Below, in pieces: positions 25,820 through 33,749 of a DNA stretch of 64,000 nucleotides. How positions within the stretch are numbered: the stretch's first letter is position 1; the number at the start of each line of letters is the position of its first letter. Position numbers and translations under genes: made by a program. A model generated the notes under the pieces. The model saw only the letters and a program-made list of their open reading frames with translations. It was not told where the DNA came from and made no database searches. Origin of the DNA: Rhodobiaceae bacterium (GTDB taxonomy: Bacteria > Pseudomonadota > Alphaproteobacteria > Rhizobiales > Tepidamorphaceae); assembly GCA_020637985.1 (NCBI GenBank), contig JACKJK010000004.1, forward strand, positions 310,001 through 374,000, written 5' to 3'.

Positions 25820-27502
25820 CTACCGCATCCCCAGCACGACCTCGCGGCCCTGCGGCCAGTCGATCCGGTAGCCGAAGCTCAGCACCCGCTCGCCCTGCGG
25901 CGCCAGCGTGAAGCGCCATGCCTGCACGCCCGGCTTGCCGTCGACATCCGTTTCGTCGGGCTTGTCGTTCGTCGCCAGCGGCGTGACCGTGATGTCCTCG
26001 TCGAGCGCCTGCGGCAGGCTTTCCAGCACGACGACATCGACCGCCACCTTGTGGTGGTTGGCGATCTGGGTGCGCCAGGCATTGGTGTCGGTGCGCGCCC
26101 GGTTGAAGATGCCCTCCTCGCCGCGCTGGCGCGCCGTCATCGTCCGCGTCACCGCGATGCGTTCGTCGAGACCGAAACCGAGTTCGGTTTCCTCGCCATG
26201 CGTGGCAAGCGGCATCCGCCCCTCGCCGATGAAGACGCCGTCGCGGAACAGCCGCACCACGCCGGGCGGCAGGGGCGCGGCCTGTGCGTTGGCAAAGCGC
26301 ACGGTCAGGAAGGCGGCGTCGCGCGCGGCCGGCACGATCCGCGCTTCCATCCGCGACGTGATGTCCTGGTTGCCGATCAGCACAAGCCGGGAATCCCCTG
26401 TCGCCGGGATGTCGGCCGTTCCGGGCACGTGGTAGATCGCGTCGAACCCCAGATCGGCGACCGCGGCCTCGCGTTCGGCAATCGGCGCCGGCGCAGCGGC
26501 ACGTTGCCGCGCGTCCTCCTCGAGCGGCGCGATGGAGGGTGCCATCGCCTCGTCGCGGCCACCCATGAGCAGGCCCATGTCGCGGCTGGCCTTGCGCGGC
26601 AGCGGGCGGGCAAAGCCGATGTAGGAGACCTGCGGTTCCGGCGCCGCCGTGTCGCCGCGCGGCTGCGTTGTCGCGAGCATCAGGTCGACGCCGCTCCAGT
26701 CCTCGCCGGTGCGCTGGCGCACCGCAGCGCGCTGCGTGAGCGACAGGTTGTCCGCTTCGGCGGATGTGTCCAGCCGGGCGTCGTAGACCGGTTGCCAGCC
26801 GGCATTGGCGAGCTGGTAGCGCAGCTTCAGTTCGCCCTGGCCGGGGTTTTCCGAGCTGACGGAGACCGTGACCCGGCTTTCCCACCGGGTCTCCTCGCCC
26901 TGCCGCGACAGCAGCCTGTCGATCTCGTCCATCCTCCGGTCGATGTCGCGGATCTGCTGGCGTGCGGCGTGGACACGCGCCTCGATCTCGTCGTGCCGCT
27001 CGGCAATGAAGGCGAACAGTGCGTCCGGCGAAAGGGCCGGAACTGCGGCTTCACCTTCCTTGACCGGCTGCGGCGGGCGAACCAGCGAGGCGATCATCTG
27101 GCGCTGCAGTTCGGCGGTACGGATACTCCCTTCCAGCACCGCCTTGCGGTCGCCGAGGTCCTCGCGCTCGCGGCGCAGGCTGTCGCGCTCTGCAGGATCT
27201 CCGCTCAGCGGCACGCGCGCGACATCGACCGACTGGATGACGAGCCCGCCGTTCGATGCCCCTTCCGCCCGCACGTCGTTGGCGCCGATGCCGTCTGGCA
27301 GGTGATCGAAGATCAGCCGGTGCGAACCGGCGGGCAGGTCAAGTGCTGCGCGGCGCTCGACCTCCGCACCGCGCGGAAACACCGTCACGGCGCCGATCCG
27401 GTTTTCGAGGGTGTAGTCGGCCGCAAGGGCGGTTCCCGATAGCAGGGACACGGCAACGGACGCGACGATTCCGAGGTGGAATTTCGTCAGGCAGGCAGTC
27501 AT
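25820..27502 (-). CDS. Secreted DUF4140/DUF4139 protein (mucoidy inhibitor MuiA family)
   Basis: This 560-residue exported protein has a signal peptide (residues 1-27, TALA|AD). An N-terminal DUF4140 region follows (about 30-130: TLENRIGAVTVFPRGAEVERRAALDLPAGSH). A helical, partly coiled-coil segment lies at about 105-215, and then a long DUF4139 beta-rich region begins with VTVSVSSENPGQGELKLRYQLANAGWQPVYDARL. MuiA family members are linked to mucoid exopolysaccharide phenotypes in a few species, but the biochemical role is unknown. The start MTACLTKF is chosen for the signal peptide. It is probably monocistronic. Confidence 0.82.
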   Translation of the reverse strand: MTACLTKFHLGIVASVAVSLLSGTALAADYTLENRIGAVTVFPRGAEVERRAALDLPAGSHRLIFDHLPDGIGANDVRAEGASNGGLVIQSVDVARVPLSGDPAERDSLRREREDLGDRKAVLEGSIRTAELQRQMIASLVRPPQPVKEGEAAVPALSPDALFAFIAERHDEIEARVHAARQQIRDIDRRMDEIDRLLSRQGEETRWESRVTVSVSSENPGQGELKLRYQLANAGWQPVYDARLDTSAEADNLSLTQRAAVRQRTGEDWSGVDLMLATTQPRGDTAAPEPQVSYIGFARPLPRKASRDMGLLMGGRDEAMAPSIAPLEEDARQRAAAPAPIAEREAAVADLGFDAIYHVPGTADIPATGDSRLVLIGNQDITSRMEARIVPAARDAAFLTVRFANAQAAPLPPGVVRLFRDGVFIGEGRMPLATHGEETELGFGLDERIAVTRTMTARQRGEEGIFNRARTDTNAWRTQIANHHKVAVDVVVLESLPQALDEDITVTPLATNDKPDETDVDGKPGVQAWRFTLAPQGERVLSFGYRIDWPQGREVVLGMR

Positions 27503-27633
27503 GGGGCGCTTCCTCCAAGCTACACCCCAACCCGGAATGAGACGTCGCACGCGATTGCGGCACGAAATCGGCAAGCCGAACTGACGTGCCCGTCAGCGGA
27601 CCTAGATGAAGTTGCGCGCGCTGGAATTTCCGC

Positions 27634-28146
27634 TCAGGCGGCGGTCTGCGCCCCGATCTCGTCGATGCGATGGCCCAGCGCGATGCGGTCGATGGCGATT
27701 TCCGGCATCGTCAGGAACAGGTCGATGCTGCGCGAGATGTGCTGGTAGCAGGCCTCCAGCCGCGCCATCCGTTCCGCCGGATCGGCCTGCCCCGTACTGG
27801 GATCGTCGATCGACCAGTGGGCACGCACCGGCTGGCCCGGCCATACCGGGCAAGATTCTCCGGCACTGCGGTCACACGTCGTGATGACGAAGTCGAGCTT
27901 CGGCGCCTTCGGCCCGGAGAACGTCTTCCAGCTCTTCGGATAGAGCCCGCCGGTCGGAACCCCATGCCTTGCCAGGAGGTTCAGCACGGGCTGCGGGATC
28001 GCCGGTCCCGGCTCCACGCCGGCACTGTATGCCCTGTAGCGCCCGCCGGCGCGATGGTTGAGCAAGGCTTCTGCCATGATGCTGCGCCCGCCATTGATGC
28101 GGCACAGGAAAAGCACATTGCGGACGCCACTTGCGGTACTTGCCAT
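27634..28146 (-). CDS. Arsenate reductase ArsC-type / low-molecular-weight tyrosine phosphatase fold protein
   Basis: This 170-residue protein has the LMW-PTP fold. The P-loop is FLCRINGGRSIMAEALLNH, with nucleophile Cys15 and Arg21 (C-X5-R). Later blocks (KSWKTFSGPKAPKLDFVITTCDRSAGESCPVWPGQP and HWSIDDP with the general acid Asp) resemble thioredoxin/glutaredoxin-type ArsC. The usual C-X-X-N-S-A-R-S loop is N-G-G-R-S here, so Ser is replaced by Gly next to Asn18. No arsenic transporter or ArsR gene lies beside it, so detoxification is possible but not supported by context. Confidence 0.78.
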   Translation of the reverse strand: MASTASGVRNVLFLCRINGGRSIMAEALLNHRAGGRYRAYSAGVEPGPAIPQPVLNLLARHGVPTGGLYPKSWKTFSGPKAPKLDFVITTCDRSAGESCPVWPGQPVRAHWSIDDPSTGQADPAERMARLEACYQHISRSIDLFLTMPEIAIDRIALGHRIDEIGAQTAA

Positions 28147-28262
28147 GTTCGGACCCCCATCCCGTTCGAGCAGACACGCTAGGGGTCAATTCTGAATTTA
28201 ACGTATAGGAAGTCGCATTCCCGCGCCATCACCCGTATTTCGTGTGGGCGGAAGGTTTGTGC

Positions 28263-29849
28263 TCAGAACCTGAGCGCCTTGGCCTGCTTCACCATCGCCA
28301 GCCCGCGCACCTTTTCGAGCACGCCTTCGGGGACCGCGCCATCCACCTCGACGAGACAGATCGCGTCGGCGCCCGGCGCGGTACGCCCCAGGTTGAAGGT
28401 GGCGATGTTGACGCCGGCATCGCCGAGCAGCGTGCCGATCGCGCCGATGAAGCCGGGCCTGTCCTCGTTGGTGACGTAGATCATGCTCGGCGCGAGTTCG
28501 GCCTCCATGTTGATGCCCTTGATCTGGATCAGCCGCGGCTTGCCGTCCGCGAATACGGTTCCCGCGACCGAGCGTTCCTGGCGCTCGGTCACGACGCTCA
28601 GGCGGATGTACCCCTCGTAGGCGCCCTGCTGCGCCCGGCGCACTTCCTCCAGGCGGATGCCGCGCTCCTTCGCCATGATCGGCGCCGACACCATGTTGAC
28701 GTCCTGCAGCACCGGGCGCATCACGCCGGCGAGTGCCGCCGCCGTCAGTGCCCTGACGTTCATCTCGGCGACGTCGCCCTCGAATTCCAGCCTGATCGCG
28801 CGGATGCCCGTCTCCGTCAGCTGACCGGCGAAGGACCCCAGCGATTCCGCGAGCCTGACGTAGGGCGTCAGCCGCGGCGCCTCTTCCGTCGAGATGGACG
28901 GCATGTTGAGCGCGTTGGTGACGGCACCGCTGACCAGGTAGTCGGCCATCTGCTCGGCGATCTGCAGCGCCACCTTCTCCTGCGCCTCGTGCGTCGCCGC
29001 CCCCAGGTGCGGCGTGCAGATCAGGTTCGGCGCACCGAACATGATGTTGTCGGTCGCCGGTTCCTCTGAAAACACGTCGAGCGCCGCACCGGCCACGTGG
29101 CCGCTTTCGAGCGCTGCCCTGAGCGCCGCCTCGTCGATCAGCCCGCCGCGTGCGCAGTTGATGATGCGCACCCCCGGCCGGGTCCGGTTGATGGCGTCCG
29201 CGCTGAGGATGTTGCGCGTCTTCTCGGTCAGCGGCGTGTGCAGGGTGATGAAATCGGCGCGCGCCAGGAGTTCGTCCAGTTCCACCTTCTCCACGCCGAG
29301 TTCCACCGCGCGCTCGGCCGACAGGAAGGGGTCGAAACCCAGCACTTTCATGCGCAGGCCCTGCGCCCGGTCGATGACGATCGACCCGATGTTGCCGCAG
29401 CCGATGACGCCGAGTGTCTTGCCGGTGATCTCGACGCCGACGAAGCGGTTCTTCTCCCACTTGCCGGCCTGGGTGGAACGGTCGGCCTCCGGGATCTCGC
29501 GCGCCAGCGCCAGCATCAGCGATATGGCGTGCTCCGCCGTCGTTACCGAGTTGCCGAACGGCGTGTTCATCACGATGATGCCCTTGGAGCTGGCGAACGG
29601 CACGTCGACGTTGTCGACGCCGATGCCGGCGCGCCCGATCACCTTCAGCCGGTCGACATCACGCAGCACGCTCTCGGTCAGCTTTGTAGCCGAGCGGATG
29701 GCGATGCCGTCGTAATCGTTGAGGACGCGCACGAGCGCCTCCTTGTCCTTGCCCAGTTCGGGCTGGAAATCGACGTCGATGCCGCGGTTCTTGAAAATCT
29801 CGACGGCGGCGTCGGAAAGCTTGTCGGAAATGAGGACACGCGGTGCCAT
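28263..29849 (-). CDS. serA: D-3-phosphoglycerate dehydrogenase
   Basis: This 528-residue long-form SerA oxidises 3-phosphoglycerate to 3-phosphohydroxypyruvate, the first step of serine synthesis. The NAD motif is LGVIGCGNIGSIVIDRAQGL. The catalytic Arg is in NCARGGLIDE and the His in CTPHLGAATHEAQ. An intervening ASB-type domain and a C-terminal ACT domain (about 455-528, PSMIYVTNEDRPGFIGAIGTLLGDAGVNI) allow serine feedback in this family. It follows serC by 100 bases on the same strand, and the pair sits behind a serC-type leader RNA. The ribosome site AGGAGACC precedes the start. Confidence 0.95.
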   Translation of the reverse strand: MAPRVLISDKLSDAAVEIFKNRGIDVDFQPELGKDKEALVRVLNDYDGIAIRSATKLTESVLRDVDRLKVIGRAGIGVDNVDVPFASSKGIIVMNTPFGNSVTTAEHAISLMLALAREIPEADRSTQAGKWEKNRFVGVEITGKTLGVIGCGNIGSIVIDRAQGLRMKVLGFDPFLSAERAVELGVEKVELDELLARADFITLHTPLTEKTRNILSADAINRTRPGVRIINCARGGLIDEAALRAALESGHVAGAALDVFSEEPATDNIMFGAPNLICTPHLGAATHEAQEKVALQIAEQMADYLVSGAVTNALNMPSISTEEAPRLTPYVRLAESLGSFAGQLTETGIRAIRLEFEGDVAEMNVRALTAAALAGVMRPVLQDVNMVSAPIMAKERGIRLEEVRRAQQGAYEGYIRLSVVTERQERSVAGTVFADGKPRLIQIKGINMEAELAPSMIYVTNEDRPGFIGAIGTLLGDAGVNIATFNLGRTAPGADAICLVEVDGAVPEGVLEKVRGLAMVKQAKALRF

Positions 29850-29949
29850 GGGTCAGGTCTCCTGATGGATGCGCACGCAAGGCCACTTCGGCGCGCAGCG
29901 CGGTTTCAATGGAAGGCAATTGCGGGCGGCCGCGCCGCCCGCTGACGTG

Positions 29950-31128
29950 TCAGGCCGCGGACTTGAGCGCGGCGAGTTCGACGGCAAACGCCCAGTCGAG
30001 CCACGGGATCAGCGCTGCGACGTCTGATGTCTCGACCGTCGCGCCGGTCCAGATGCGAAGCCCCGCGGGTGCGTCGCGGTAACTGCCGATATCCAGCGCG
30101 ACATTCTCCGCTTCCAGCCGCGTCACGATGGCCTTGGCGAAGGCGGCCTGCGCCTTGGCATCGAGCACCGTCACCGCCGGGTCGACGATACACAGGCACA
30201 CCGACGTGTTGGACCGGGTCTCTTCGGCCGCCGGCAGGAAGTCGATCCAGGCGGCGCGCTCCACCCACTTCGCGACCACGCCAAGGTTGGCGTCGGCCCG
30301 AGCGACCAGCGCATCGAGACCGCCGAGACCATCGGCCCATTCCAGCGCGTCGATATAGTCCTCGACACACAGCATCGACGGGGTGTTGATCGTTTCGCCG
30401 GCAAATACGCCCTCGATCAGCTTGCCGCCCTTGGTCAGCCGGAAGATCTTCGGCAGCGGCCTGTCGGGCGTGAAGCTCTCCAGCCGTTCGGCCGCGCGTG
30501 GCGAAAGGATCAGCATGCCGTGCGCTGCTTCCCCGCCAAGCACCTTTTGCCAGGAATAGGTCACGGCATCGAGCTTGTCCCAGTCGAGCCGCTGCGCGAA
30601 GGCCGCCGAGGTCGCGTCGCAGATCGTCAGCCCCTCTCGGTCGGCTGCGATCCATTCAGCGTCCGGCACCCGCACGCCCGATGTAGTGCCGTTCCAGGTG
30701 AAAACCACGTCGCGCGTCTTCGTGTCGACGGTCGAAAGGTCGGGAAGTTCGCCGTACGGCGCCTCGATGACGCGCACGTCGTCGAGCTTCAGCTGCTTGA
30801 TCACGTCGCTGACCCAGCCGGAGCCGAAGCTCTCCCAGGCCAGCATGTCGACGCCGCGCGCGCCGAGCATGGTCCAAAGCGCCATTTCCACCGCACCGGT
30901 GTCGGACGCCGGCACGATGGCGATGCGATGGGTGTCGGGAACCTGCAGCACCTTGCGCGTCAGGTCGATGGCGAGCTTCAGGCGCGACTTGCCTTCTTTC
31001 GATCGGTGGGAGCGTCCCAGCAACGCATCGGCAAGAACGTCGGGCGACCAGCCGGGACGTTTCGTGCAGGGACCGGAGGAAAAACGGGGATTGGCCGGCC
31101 GTACGGCCGGCATCGGAAATGCCGTCAT
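29950..31128 (-). CDS. serC: Phosphoserine aminotransferase
   Basis: This 392-residue class V PLP enzyme converts 3-phosphohydroxypyruvate and glutamate to phosphoserine, the second step of serine synthesis. The PLP Lys195 lies in TYSWQKVLGGEAAHGM and the cofactor-binding Asp in ICDATSAAF. The N-terminal PANPRFSSGPCTKRPGW is typical of the alphaproteobacterial SerC form, which is longer than the enterobacterial one. The start at MTAFPMPA is chosen by family length. It heads the serC-serA operon, with a promoter-like sequence and two hairpins in its short leader. Confidence 0.93.
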   Translation of the reverse strand: MTAFPMPAVRPANPRFSSGPCTKRPGWSPDVLADALLGRSHRSKEGKSRLKLAIDLTRKVLQVPDTHRIAIVPASDTGAVEMALWTMLGARGVDMLAWESFGSGWVSDVIKQLKLDDVRVIEAPYGELPDLSTVDTKTRDVVFTWNGTTSGVRVPDAEWIAADREGLTICDATSAAFAQRLDWDKLDAVTYSWQKVLGGEAAHGMLILSPRAAERLESFTPDRPLPKIFRLTKGGKLIEGVFAGETINTPSMLCVEDYIDALEWADGLGGLDALVARADANLGVVAKWVERAAWIDFLPAAEETRSNTSVCLCIVDPAVTVLDAKAQAAFAKAIVTRLEAENVALDIGSYRDAPAGLRIWTGATVETSDVAALIPWLDWAFAVELAALKSAA

Positions 31129-31133
31129 GTCAT

Positions 31134-31170
31134 CTACCCTCACAGATAGTCGCCCCTCGGTGGGGAGGGG
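31134..31170 (-). promoter_or_regulatory. Candidate serC-type leader RNA (two hairpins)
   Basis: On the minus strand the leader folds into two hairpins before serC. CCCCT/AGGGG pairs 31170-31166 with 31157-31153. CTATC/GGTAG pairs 31149-31145 with 31138-31134 and ends 5 bases before the start codon; its loop and stem hold the GAGGG ribosome site. Position and taxon match the described serC RNA motif of alphaproteobacterial serC-serA operons. The match is by position and shape, not by covariance search. Confidence 0.55.
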
Positions 31171-31183
31171 TGGCCCGCTGAAG

Positions 31184-31212
31184 GAGATGAACCGGCGCGC
31201 GCGTTTCGTCAA
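31184..31212 (-). promoter_or_regulatory. Candidate serC-serA promoter
   Basis: On the minus strand TTGACG (31212-31207) is followed after 17 bases by CATCTC (31189-31184). The -35 box is close to consensus and the -10 is weak. Transcription from here would begin just before the first leader hairpin. Confidence 0.45.
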
Positions 31213-31257
31213 GTGGCGGCAATGCGTATCCGCCGAAGGGATGAGGCAACGAGGCAG

Positions 31258-31295
31258 CGAAAAAAGGAAAAAGGCCGCCGGGGGAACCGGCGGCC
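31258..31295 (-). terminator. Rho-independent terminator of the outer-membrane protein gene
   Basis: On the minus strand GGCCGCCGG-TTCCC-CCGGCGGCC (31295-31273) is followed by a run TTTTTCCTTTTTT. It lies about 150 bases downstream of the beta-barrel gene. A second hairpin, CGTCTGCCGGC/GCCGGCAGACG (31372-31397), lies between them without a T run. Confidence 0.8.
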
Positions 31296-31442
31296 AGTCT
31301 TGAACAATTGGCTGGAGTGCAGGACCTGGTCTGGACAGGACCCAGGGCGGATCGCACCGCAGGTCCCGGCCCGTCTGCCGGCCGTGGCCGGCAGACGAAG
31401 TGTGGTTGCCTTCAGGGCCCGAAGGACCGGATAAGCGCAGCC

Positions 31443-32282
31443 TCAGTGCTTGTAGACGCCCGGCATCGGCGGCAACTCGGCCACGACCGGAGCATCGAAG
31501 TTCCAGCGGATGCCGAGCATCACGTCATGCGACGTCAGATCCTTGAAGTGCATCGGGTTGTAGACGGCGTTGCCGCCCAGGTAGTCGGTCAGGTCGCCGG
31601 ACATCGCATCGCCAAGATCGGTATAGCGATAGGCGAGATCGATCGTCAGGCGGTCGGTGACCTGGTAGCCCATGCCCGCGTGCAGCGCCCAGGCGAGATC
31701 CCATTTCGACTCCGTCCCGCCGTAGGCGACGCCGTTGTTGGGCGTATTCACGTCGGTGAAGTTGTGGATCGTGTTGCGCGAGGCGCCGATGCCGGCGCCG
31801 ACATAGGGCGTGATGCCGTGCCAGGTGCCGAGATCGAGGTAGGCGTTGGCGAGCATCAGCCACTCCGACTTGCTGCCGCCGTATTCGTTAGAGCCGTCGA
31901 TCGTGCTGTTGGAACCGGTGTCATAGACATCCAGCGCGTGGAAATTCGCACGGCCGCGATACTCGACCGTGCCGTCGACGCGGAACCACGGATTGAAGGT
32001 GTAGCCCACGCCACCGCCGAACAGCGGCGAGGAGTCGAAGCCCGGTTCGCCCGGCCACGTGATCGTGTCGGCGGGAACGAACAGCGCGTTGTCGAGATGG
32101 TCGACGCTCTGGTTCGTCATCCCGATGTAGCCGCGCAGGTAGAAACCACCGCCCACATGGATGGCCGGAGGCTCCGGAAGCGGAGGCGGCGGAGGAAGAA
32201 GGTCGGCCGCTCCGGCAGTCCCGGTGGCAGCCAGGCCCGCGATCATCGCGATGGCATACTTTACTTTGCTGGCGCTCGTCAT
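31443..32282 (-). CDS. Outer-membrane beta-barrel protein (Omp25/Omp31-like)
   Basis: This 279-residue exported protein has a signal peptide (about residues 1-25, ending TAGA), a Pro-rich segment (LLPPPPPLPEPP), then alternating hydrophobic strands of an OMP_b-brl-type eight-strand barrel: GGGFYLRGYIGMTNQS, PLFGGGVGYTFNPWFRVDGTVEYRGRANF, TPYVGAGIGASRN, DLAWALHAGMGYQVTDRLTIDLAYRYTDLG. The C-terminal strand LGIRWNF lies before a short tail. The family is abundant in Brucella and rhizobia. ATG 32282 follows AAGGTG; a GTG three codons upstream is possible. The promoter region contains two CtrA-type boxes. Confidence 0.85.
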   Translation of the reverse strand: MTSASKVKYAIAMIAGLAATGTAGAADLLPPPPPLPEPPAIHVGGGFYLRGYIGMTNQSVDHLDNALFVPADTITWPGEPGFDSSPLFGGGVGYTFNPWFRVDGTVEYRGRANFHALDVYDTGSNSTIDGSNEYGGSKSEWLMLANAYLDLGTWHGITPYVGAGIGASRNTIHNFTDVNTPNNGVAYGGTESKWDLAWALHAGMGYQVTDRLTIDLAYRYTDLGDAMSGDLTDYLGGNAVYNPMHFKDLTSHDVMLGIRWNFDAPVVAELPPMPGVYKH

Positions 32283-32367
32283 TGTCGTCACCTTTACTGG
32301 GACCCCGGAATCGATTCCCCTGGACCGGGATCTTCATGAAACCGGAAGCGACTATGACCGATGAGAG

Positions 32368-32382
32368 TTAATCCGGGCTTAA
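32368..32382. promoter_or_regulatory. CtrA-type box 1 (TTAA-N7-TTAA)
   Basis: TTAA (32368-32371), seven bases, TTAA (32379-32382) is the established CtrA recognition pattern of alphaproteobacteria. It lies 86 bases upstream of the outer-membrane protein start in an AT-rich stretch that is unlike the rest of the window. CtrA binding is inferred from the pattern. Confidence 0.5.
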
Positions 32383-32502
32383 CTACGTCTCTTAACCACG
32401 ATCCGGGCGAAAATTATTTGCATCATTAACCAATAAAGGTCGCGAAAAGCATGAGGAAACACGAAGTTCAGAAGGGTTTGTTAATGAATGTGACGATGAT
32501 TA

Positions 32503-32517
32503 TTAATAGTAGATTAA
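32503..32517. promoter_or_regulatory. CtrA-type box 2 (TTAA-N7-TTAA)
   Basis: TTAA (32503-32506), seven bases, TTAA (32514-32517) repeats the CtrA pattern 50 bases upstream of the class V aminotransferase start, and about 120 bases from the first box. More isolated TTAAC/TTAAT words lie between the two. It could serve either divergent gene. Confidence 0.5.
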
Positions 32518-32566
32518 CCAGGGCAATTCATGAATTAAGAAACACTTAAAGCGAACGGTGCGGACA

Positions 32567-33727
32567 ATGATCACAACGATTTCCAACCAGCGCGCGGCCT
32601 TCGACATCCCGCGCGAGATCGCCTACCTCAACTGCGCCTACATGAGCCCGCTGTCGCATGCCGTCGCAACCGCTGGCGCGGCCGGCATTGCCGGCAAGGT
32701 GCGGCCGTGGACCCTGACGGCGCAGGACTTCTTCAGTCGCACCGAATCCGTGCGCGCCCTTGCCGCCGGTCTCGTTGGCGGGCAGCCGCAGGACTACGCC
32801 ATCGTGCCGTCGGCCTCCTACGGCATCGCCACGGCAGCCGCCAACCTGCCGGTCTCGCCCGGCCAGGACATCGTAGTGCTGGCCGAACAGTTCCCCGCGA
32901 ACGTCTATTCGTGGCGCACCCTTGCCCGCGACGCCGGCGCCAACGTGCGCACGATCTCGCGCGCCGAGGCCACCGCCGGCGGCAACGCCCTCGACTGGGC
33001 CACCGCGATCGAGGCCGCCGTTTCGCCGGCAACCGCCATCGTCGCCGTGCCGCATTGCCACTGGACGGATGGTTCGCTGGTCGATCTTGAACGTGTCTCC
33101 GCCGCCTGCCGCAGTGTCGGCGCGGCCCTCGTCCTCGACCTGACGCAGTCCGCCGGAGCGATGCCGATCGACGTCGCCGCCCTTGACGCCGACTTCGCCG
33201 TGATCGCCGCCTACAAGTGGTTGACCGGTCCCTACGCCACAGGCGTCCTCTACGTCGCCCCGCGCCACCAGGACGGCCGCCCGCTGGAGGAAACCTGGAT
33301 GGGACGGCTGGGATCGGAAGACTTCAGCCGCCTCGTCGACTACGTCGATGCCTACCAGCCCGGCGCCCAGCGCTTCGACATGGGCGAGCGGGCGAGCTTC
33401 CACCTCATGCCGATGCTGGAAGCGGCACTGGGGCAGATCGCGGCCTGGGGTGTCGGGAATATCGCGGCAACGCTTGGCGCGACGAACCGGCGCATCGCAG
33501 AAGAGGCGGCAGGGCTCGGCTTCTTCAGCCAGCCCGAGCACGCCCGCGCGGGTCATTTCCTCGGCCTGTCGCGGCCCGAAGGCCTTCCCGAGGGGCTCGT
33601 GGCGAAGCTCGCGGGAAAGAACGTCTTCGTCAGCGTGCGCGGTACATCGATCCGCGTCACGCCGCACCTCTACAACGACGAGGAGGATATCGAGCGCTTC
33701 TTCGCCGCGCTCAGGTCGTGCCTGTAG
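32567..33727 (+). CDS. Class V aminotransferase-fold PLP enzyme, substrate unknown
   Basis: This 386-residue fold type I PLP enzyme is related to cysteine desulfurase-like and kynureninase-like proteins. The N-terminal IAYLNCAYMSPLSHAV, the cofactor-binding Asp191 (LVLDLTQSAGAMPIDV), the Schiff-base Lys217 (AAYKWLTGPYATG) and the C-terminal VRGTSIRVTPHLYN are intact, so it should be catalytic. No catalytic Cys loop of a true IscS-type desulfurase is evident. The start is the ATG at 32567; a GTG at 32558 is an alternative. It is divergent from the outer-membrane protein and convergent with glmM; its role is unknown. Confidence 0.83.
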   Translation: MITTISNQRAAFDIPREIAYLNCAYMSPLSHAVATAGAAGIAGKVRPWTLTAQDFFSRTESVRALAAGLVGGQPQDYAIVPSASYGIATAAANLPVSPGQDIVVLAEQFPANVYSWRTLARDAGANVRTISRAEATAGGNALDWATAIEAAVSPATAIVAVPHCHWTDGSLVDLERVSAACRSVGAALVLDLTQSAGAMPIDVAALDADFAVIAAYKWLTGPYATGVLYVAPRHQDGRPLEETWMGRLGSEDFSRLVDYVDAYQPGAQRFDMGERASFHLMPMLEAALGQIAAWGVGNIAATLGATNRRIAEEAAGLGFFSQPEHARAGHFLGLSRPEGLPEGLVAKLAGKNVFVSVRGTSIRVTPHLYNDEEDIERFFAALRSCL

Positions 33728-33749
33728 AACCGCCTGAGTCCTTCGCGGC

